This document shows, in pieces, positions 52,701 through 58,700 of a stretch of DNA of 64,000 bases. Position numbers and translations under genes: made by a program. How positions within the stretch are numbered: the stretch's first letter is position 1; every line of letters starts with the position of its first letter. Under the pieces are notes generated by a model, which worked only from the letters and a program-made list of their open reading frames with translations, did no database searches and was not told the DNA's origin. This DNA is from Cryptomeria japonica (Eukaryota; Streptophyta; Pinopsida; Cupressales; Cupressaceae): NCBI RefSeq assembly GCF_030272615.1, contig NC_081410.1, positions 141,449,349 through 141,513,348 of the forward strand, read 5' to 3'.

Positions 52701-55700
52701 TGATGATAATTTTTCTTTCACGGTTAATGATTGGTACTCTTGTAATTCTACATATGCAAGAATTTTAATGGGGATGGATTTATTGAACTAAGTTACCCAA
52801 AGAAATCTGTTTAAAGATTGAAAACGGAATTAACATGCAGCAGTTAAGTTTTAAAGGAGTTGCCTTAGATGCAGGGATTGTTTTATTATGGGGCATTTGG
52901 CTGTGGACTGCCCCATATGTCTCTGCTAGGTAAAGGCCTGTTTCCTCTAGACAGGCAACTTAGTGTATTGGGGCTGAACTGCAGCATCTGAATTTTCGGT
53001 CTGACCATCCTTCAGACAATTCTTCTGAAAACTTCTTGGAGTTTGCTGCTTTGGGAACTCATGTCACTCCAGCAGATCACCCTCCCCAGGAAATCGCTTC
53101 CTTGGATTTGGAAGCTAAGGTTGTCTCTCCTCTGTTCCAATCAGGTCCAGAATCATCTTCTACCGAGGTGGAAGCACCTCTCCCTAAAGGCAATCTGATG
53201 CAAACAACTGAACACTCTGTGAAAGTTCCATCTTCTAGAAATTCTGAAGTTTGGGTCACAGTGGAAAAGAAGAAAAAGAAACCTTCTCCCACAAAATGCA
53301 AGATACTTCTTACAAACAAAAAGGGTCTAAGTGTGTTTGTTACAACTTTAAATGGATCCCACTTGATTGGAATGTAATCTTTATCAGATTCTAGTCTGTA
53401 TTTTGTCTGGTCTGAATTTGCCTTTGTAAAATCTGCTTTTGGTAGTTAAAAAAAATGGGTAAGGGTTGTTATTCTTTCGTATCAAAACAAAAACAAAAAG
53501 GATCATGTCAATCTTCATGACCCATATTATTGTTTGAAAATTTTACCTCTTCTGCATTTTTATGGCTCCTTACCAAATAATTATTATATAGGTGGCCTGC
53601 ATGAAAAGAAGCATATCTTCCTACAACTTTTTGGCTTCTAACAGGCAATAGTTCATACTGTATGTCCCCCACCCGATCACTCCCAAGCCCTCACCAAAAT
53701 TGACTCATGACCTGCACACTATACATGGGAGAAAGTTCACTTGATATTTAAGGCATTGTCTTTAGAAATTTAGTTTTGTTTATGGCTCCATGATCATACT
53801 ACCTGATAAATGTTTTTGCAACCTTCGTTCAATTTCAAATAATCACGAAGAATGAAGATGATTACAAGTATAGGCATCAATGTAATGTTCCCTTTTAAAG
53901 AAAAATTATTTTTGTTGACCAAAAGCTCATTTCCTATTTTCAGTTAGTTAAGCCTAATGGAACCCAATCTCATAGGTCTCAAATATTCCACATGTGGAGG
54001 GTTTATTGTTCAAATTTCTAAGAAATCAAAATTTCCCAGTTAACGTTCTTGGTATACCTTTTCTCCCAACTCCGGCTTTTCCTTTATTCCAATCTAAATA
54101 CCGGACTTCTTCATCTAGGCATACCTTTCACCCATTCTCCCACCTCCATTCCCTTGTTTAGTCAAGGCTCCAGATTTCTCAATCCCAACATCACTTCTCA
54201 CCAAACCTCACTCTTTCCCTTGCTTTATCAAACTTTCCCTTATCGGCATGCAATTTGCCCAAACACTAAATCCCTAATCCTTACACTGTTACCTATCGGA
54301 ACTAGAGTTTTGACCTTCACCTTACCCTAGTATGTTTTCCATGATACCCTAAATTCCAATCCCAACACTTTAGACTATCTTATCTCGTGGGAATCGCAAG
54401 TTTATATATATTCTTAATTGGGTGCCTCATATGCAATACTCCTAAATCTTGACTCCCCCAACATGTGGCAAGAGTCATGAGGTATCCCGACTCCTAAACT
54501 CCCATATTTGTACAATTCACTCTTGAAAAGAAGCATATCTTCCTACGAGTTCTTGGCTTCTAACAGGTCATAATATATGTCCCCCACCCCATCACTCACA
54601 AGCCCTTGCCAAAATTGACTCGTGACCTTCACACTATACAAGGGAGAAAGTGCACTTACATATTTAAGGCATTGTCTTTAGAAATTCAGTTTTGTTTACG
54701 AGTCCATGATCATACTACCCGATAAATGTTTTTGCAACCTTCTTTCAATTTCAAATAATCATGAAGATTGAAGATGATTATAACTATAGGCATCGATGTA
54801 ATATTCCCTTTTACAAAAAATTATTTTTGTCGACCCAAAACTCATTTCCTATTTTCAATGAGTTAAGCCTAATGGAACCAATCTCATAGGTTTCAAATGT
54901 ATTAAGTGTAGAGGGTTTATTGTTCAAGTTTCTAAGCAATCAAAGTTTCTGAGTTACAGTCTTAGTATGCCTTTTCTCTCAACTCCGTTATTTCCTTTAT
55001 TCTAATCTAAGTATCAAACTTCTCCATCTAGACATACCTTTCACCGATTCTCCTACCTCCATTCCTTTCTTTAGTCAAGGTTTCAGATTTGTCCATCCCA
55101 CCATCACTTTTCACCAAACCTCATTATTTCCCTTGCTTTATCAAACTTTTCCTTATCAGCATGCCTTTTGCCCAAACATTGAATCGCTAATCCTTGAACT
55201 AAGAGACCTATCGGAACTAGAGCTTTGACCTTCCCCTTACCCTAGTACATTTTCCATGATATCCTAAACTCCAATCCCCAACACTTTAGACTATCTTATC
55301 TCATGGGGATCACGAGTTTGGATATATTCTTATTTGGGTACCTCGTATGCAATACTCCTAAATCCCAACTCCCCAACATGTGGCAAGAGTCATGAGGTAT
55401 CCCAAATCCTAAACTCCCACATTTGTACAATTCACTCCCATCCACCTCTAAATGACCCAAGACACCATTGTTAACCCAATTTGATGCCACATCTACTCTA
55501 GAAGGGTTTTGCCCCTCATAGAGATCTATTCATCTCAAGGGCATAGATACACTTGTACTCCTAGAGACAAAAAAAGAACAAGACACCCATGCAACCACTA
55601 ATCTAGTGGTTAGGGTTTCAAGCCCAATGGTCCTCCCACCATCTCTAGGCCACTGTTACAATAGATTTCATAGCTACGATCAAAAGGAGAAGGGTTTCCT

Positions 55701-58700
55701 CTCACCTCCAAGCAAGTGAGACAATTTCTGTGTAAGTGCACTAAAGATCATTCAAGGAAATGGTCAACCACTATAGTGCAAAGCGACCATGTTTCTTCTC
55801 TTGAGGCCTCACAAACAAGTGGAATGAGACATTGTGAGATTTTAGTACAATTTAAAAATAATGTATATTCTAAACACAAAAACCCTAATTTAAACTATTC
55901 TAAACCCATTTGTTCAAGCATTCAGACCTGTGGACAAAAACCTTGGATTAACAAAAGATCAGAGGAAGAAAAACCCTTCGGTTTCACAAGGAGTACAAAA
56001 ACCCTTTTGGTTTCACGAGTCAAAGGACGAAACCCCTTCAGCCTAGTAAAACAATCTCATTCAAAATTCACAAATAAGCTTTCATGGCAGCGGATTCTTG
56101 CTGCACCAAACTTTTTACAATTTGCAGCTTATCATGAATTTAAACATTGCATTTTAAATTGTTCCTGCTGATCTAGCACAGTACCGTAATGTATTTCAGA
56201 AAAATTTAATATAAGAAAAGCTCTGCAATGTATCTCACATTTTTGAGGACTCAATTTGTAATCTAGGTGATCAATATTAACGGGTAAACGTAAAGGGAAA
56301 ATTCTGGGTTTTGCAATAGTTGGGTAAAAATATTTAAATCTGGAACATAATTGTCCAAAATATTAGTTAGGAGCATAACAATCAAGAAGTACTTTATTGC
56401 TGCTATAAAATGATGTTTTCATCTTTTGATTTCATGCACTCATATTATCCTTCATCACTTTCATGCATATACAGTATAACTCTAAATATTTTTAAAATAC
56501 GAAAATGTGATTGTATGTATACAGAAAACCATTACTAATTATTTGTTATGAAGAAGCTCCTCCAATCCCTGTTTTCCATCGTGTTGTTTCCATTATGTTT
56601 CCTGTTTACTATTTCTACTAACTAAGGTTATAATGAAAATTTCAATTTTTTCCACATTTCAAAACCAATTTTTAGCTTTAAAGATTGGAATTGTGCTATA
56701 AATAACATGTAAACATATACATGGCAGAACCTCAAACTTAATGAAAAAGGGAACTCTGGTCACATGCTACTTAAATTAGATTTGCCAACATCTGTCAATA
56801 ATCACTGTGGGAAAGACCATAATGGTGTATCACGACAGATCGATATACTGCCACTTGCAAATGTTCCATTTTAACAAAATACATATTTGTCGCATGCATG
56901 CTCTACTTATAAAGTGCAAAGGAGGAAGCTTATACAATTCATGAGTTGAAAAGGCAGTGACTGTCTTCTACAAGAAAGAAAGTAACTCAGTACCATTTTT
57001 TCCCTTTTCAATTTCAAGATTTTTTTGAAAACTCTACTTGCACCATTAAAAACATGTACAAATATACAAGGCAAATAAACTGTTGCTTTAAAAAACCATC
57101 TTTGTGGCACCTGTGCTACTGCTATGTTTACGAAGCACAAGAAGAGGGAGCTCGAAGTGCTTGCTTGAACTAATATGATTTTCTTTTGAGGAGGCAATAT
57201 GACACAATTTAAAATTTTACCCTGCCCGCATAATTTTTGCATTGCAATTTTGTGTGATGCGAAGAACATGTAAAAGAAAAATCCAAAGTTTTTAGAATAA
57301 TATAGGGTTTGTTACATACTATAATTACTATTACTAAATGTATCAACATGAAAAAAGATATTTGTAAAAAATTTCATTTAAAAGATTTTGCATGTAGCAT
57401 GTACCAATATCAACTGTGGCACGATAATTTTTCAGAAGAATAAAAAACCTACAATATAAGGGGCAAATGTTCAATTTCCATTGAGAGAAGTTTCTTATAT
57501 ACAAGAAAGTCAATAGAATGGTGTCTCAAATGTGATAACTTCCGTATTATTTCAATGAAATGAACTATTGATAATACAAAGTGAGATATGCTCCAAAATA
57601 TATTTTTTTATAAAGATGGAAAAATGCATGAAGCTGAAGAAAAAACCCATCATTTAACTAAACTATAAAAAGAGGGAGATTAAAGACTTTGCAGTTGAAG
57701 CTAGCCTGATTTTCTTGTAAAAAAGGGATTATGCAGCTTAAGTTTTTTTACGGTTTGCTTTGAAAACTACAACTGTGTTGTGAAAACAAGCAAACAAATA
57801 TGTGGCTAAACCCTAGATTTTGAGGAAAAACATAATTTTGGTCACTTGGTATTTAGAGTTTTTTCACCATTTACAACATAAAACATGGATAGAAACTTGT
57901 TTACAAAACCAAAATCCTACACTATCACTGTCAGGTGCTCGATTTGAATTCTGAAGCTTTTGATTAATCTACAACGATGTCAGTTTAATGGACGCAACAT
58001 AACTTCTGTACAAAATAGACAAAATGAACTTTCTCTCTTTAAAAGAAAAAAGAAAAGACCAAAAACCTAAGCTATCACTGAAAACCACTCTCAATTTTAA
58101 GAGCGGTTTCAGTGTAGCATTTATCTACAAAAAGATCGATTATGTGGAGGTAACTAAACAGATTCTGTTACCATATAATTTGCAAATAGGGGTAACACCT
58201 TCAATTGATCTACTTTGGAGCAATCAAGGTTTTTTATGAATTTTGGGTCTATATTTAATGTTACTTGGGCACATAAGGCACTTAGGTACATGACTGCAAC
58301 ATGACAAACTGCCTAGAATGAATCACCTTTCCTCCATTTTTGTGGTGACAGTTAATTCCTGTGCGAAACCATTCCAAGAAAAGGGATGTAATTTCAACTG
58401 TGGTTCATGTCACTGACAGGTTCCTAAATTAAATTCTGAAGCTTTTGATTAATCTACAATGCTGTCAATTTGATGGATGCAACATAAGTTCTGTACAAGA
58501 TGGACAAAATGAAATTTCTAAAAAAAGAAAGAAGAAAAGATCAAAACCCTATGCTATCACTGAAAAGCACTCTCAATTTTGAGGCTTTCAGGGTAATATT
58601 TATCTACAGAAAGATCAATTATGTGGAGATAACTTAACCAACTCTGTTAGCCTCTAATTTTGTAAATAGGGCAACACCTTCAATTGCTCTACTTTGGAGC

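Noticed and set aside
55716-56171. 151-codon plus-strand open frame
   Set aside because: Basic, Ser/Lys/Asn-rich, no domain or frame conservation visible; repeated phrases such as 'accctttcggtttcac' suggest low-complexity DNA.
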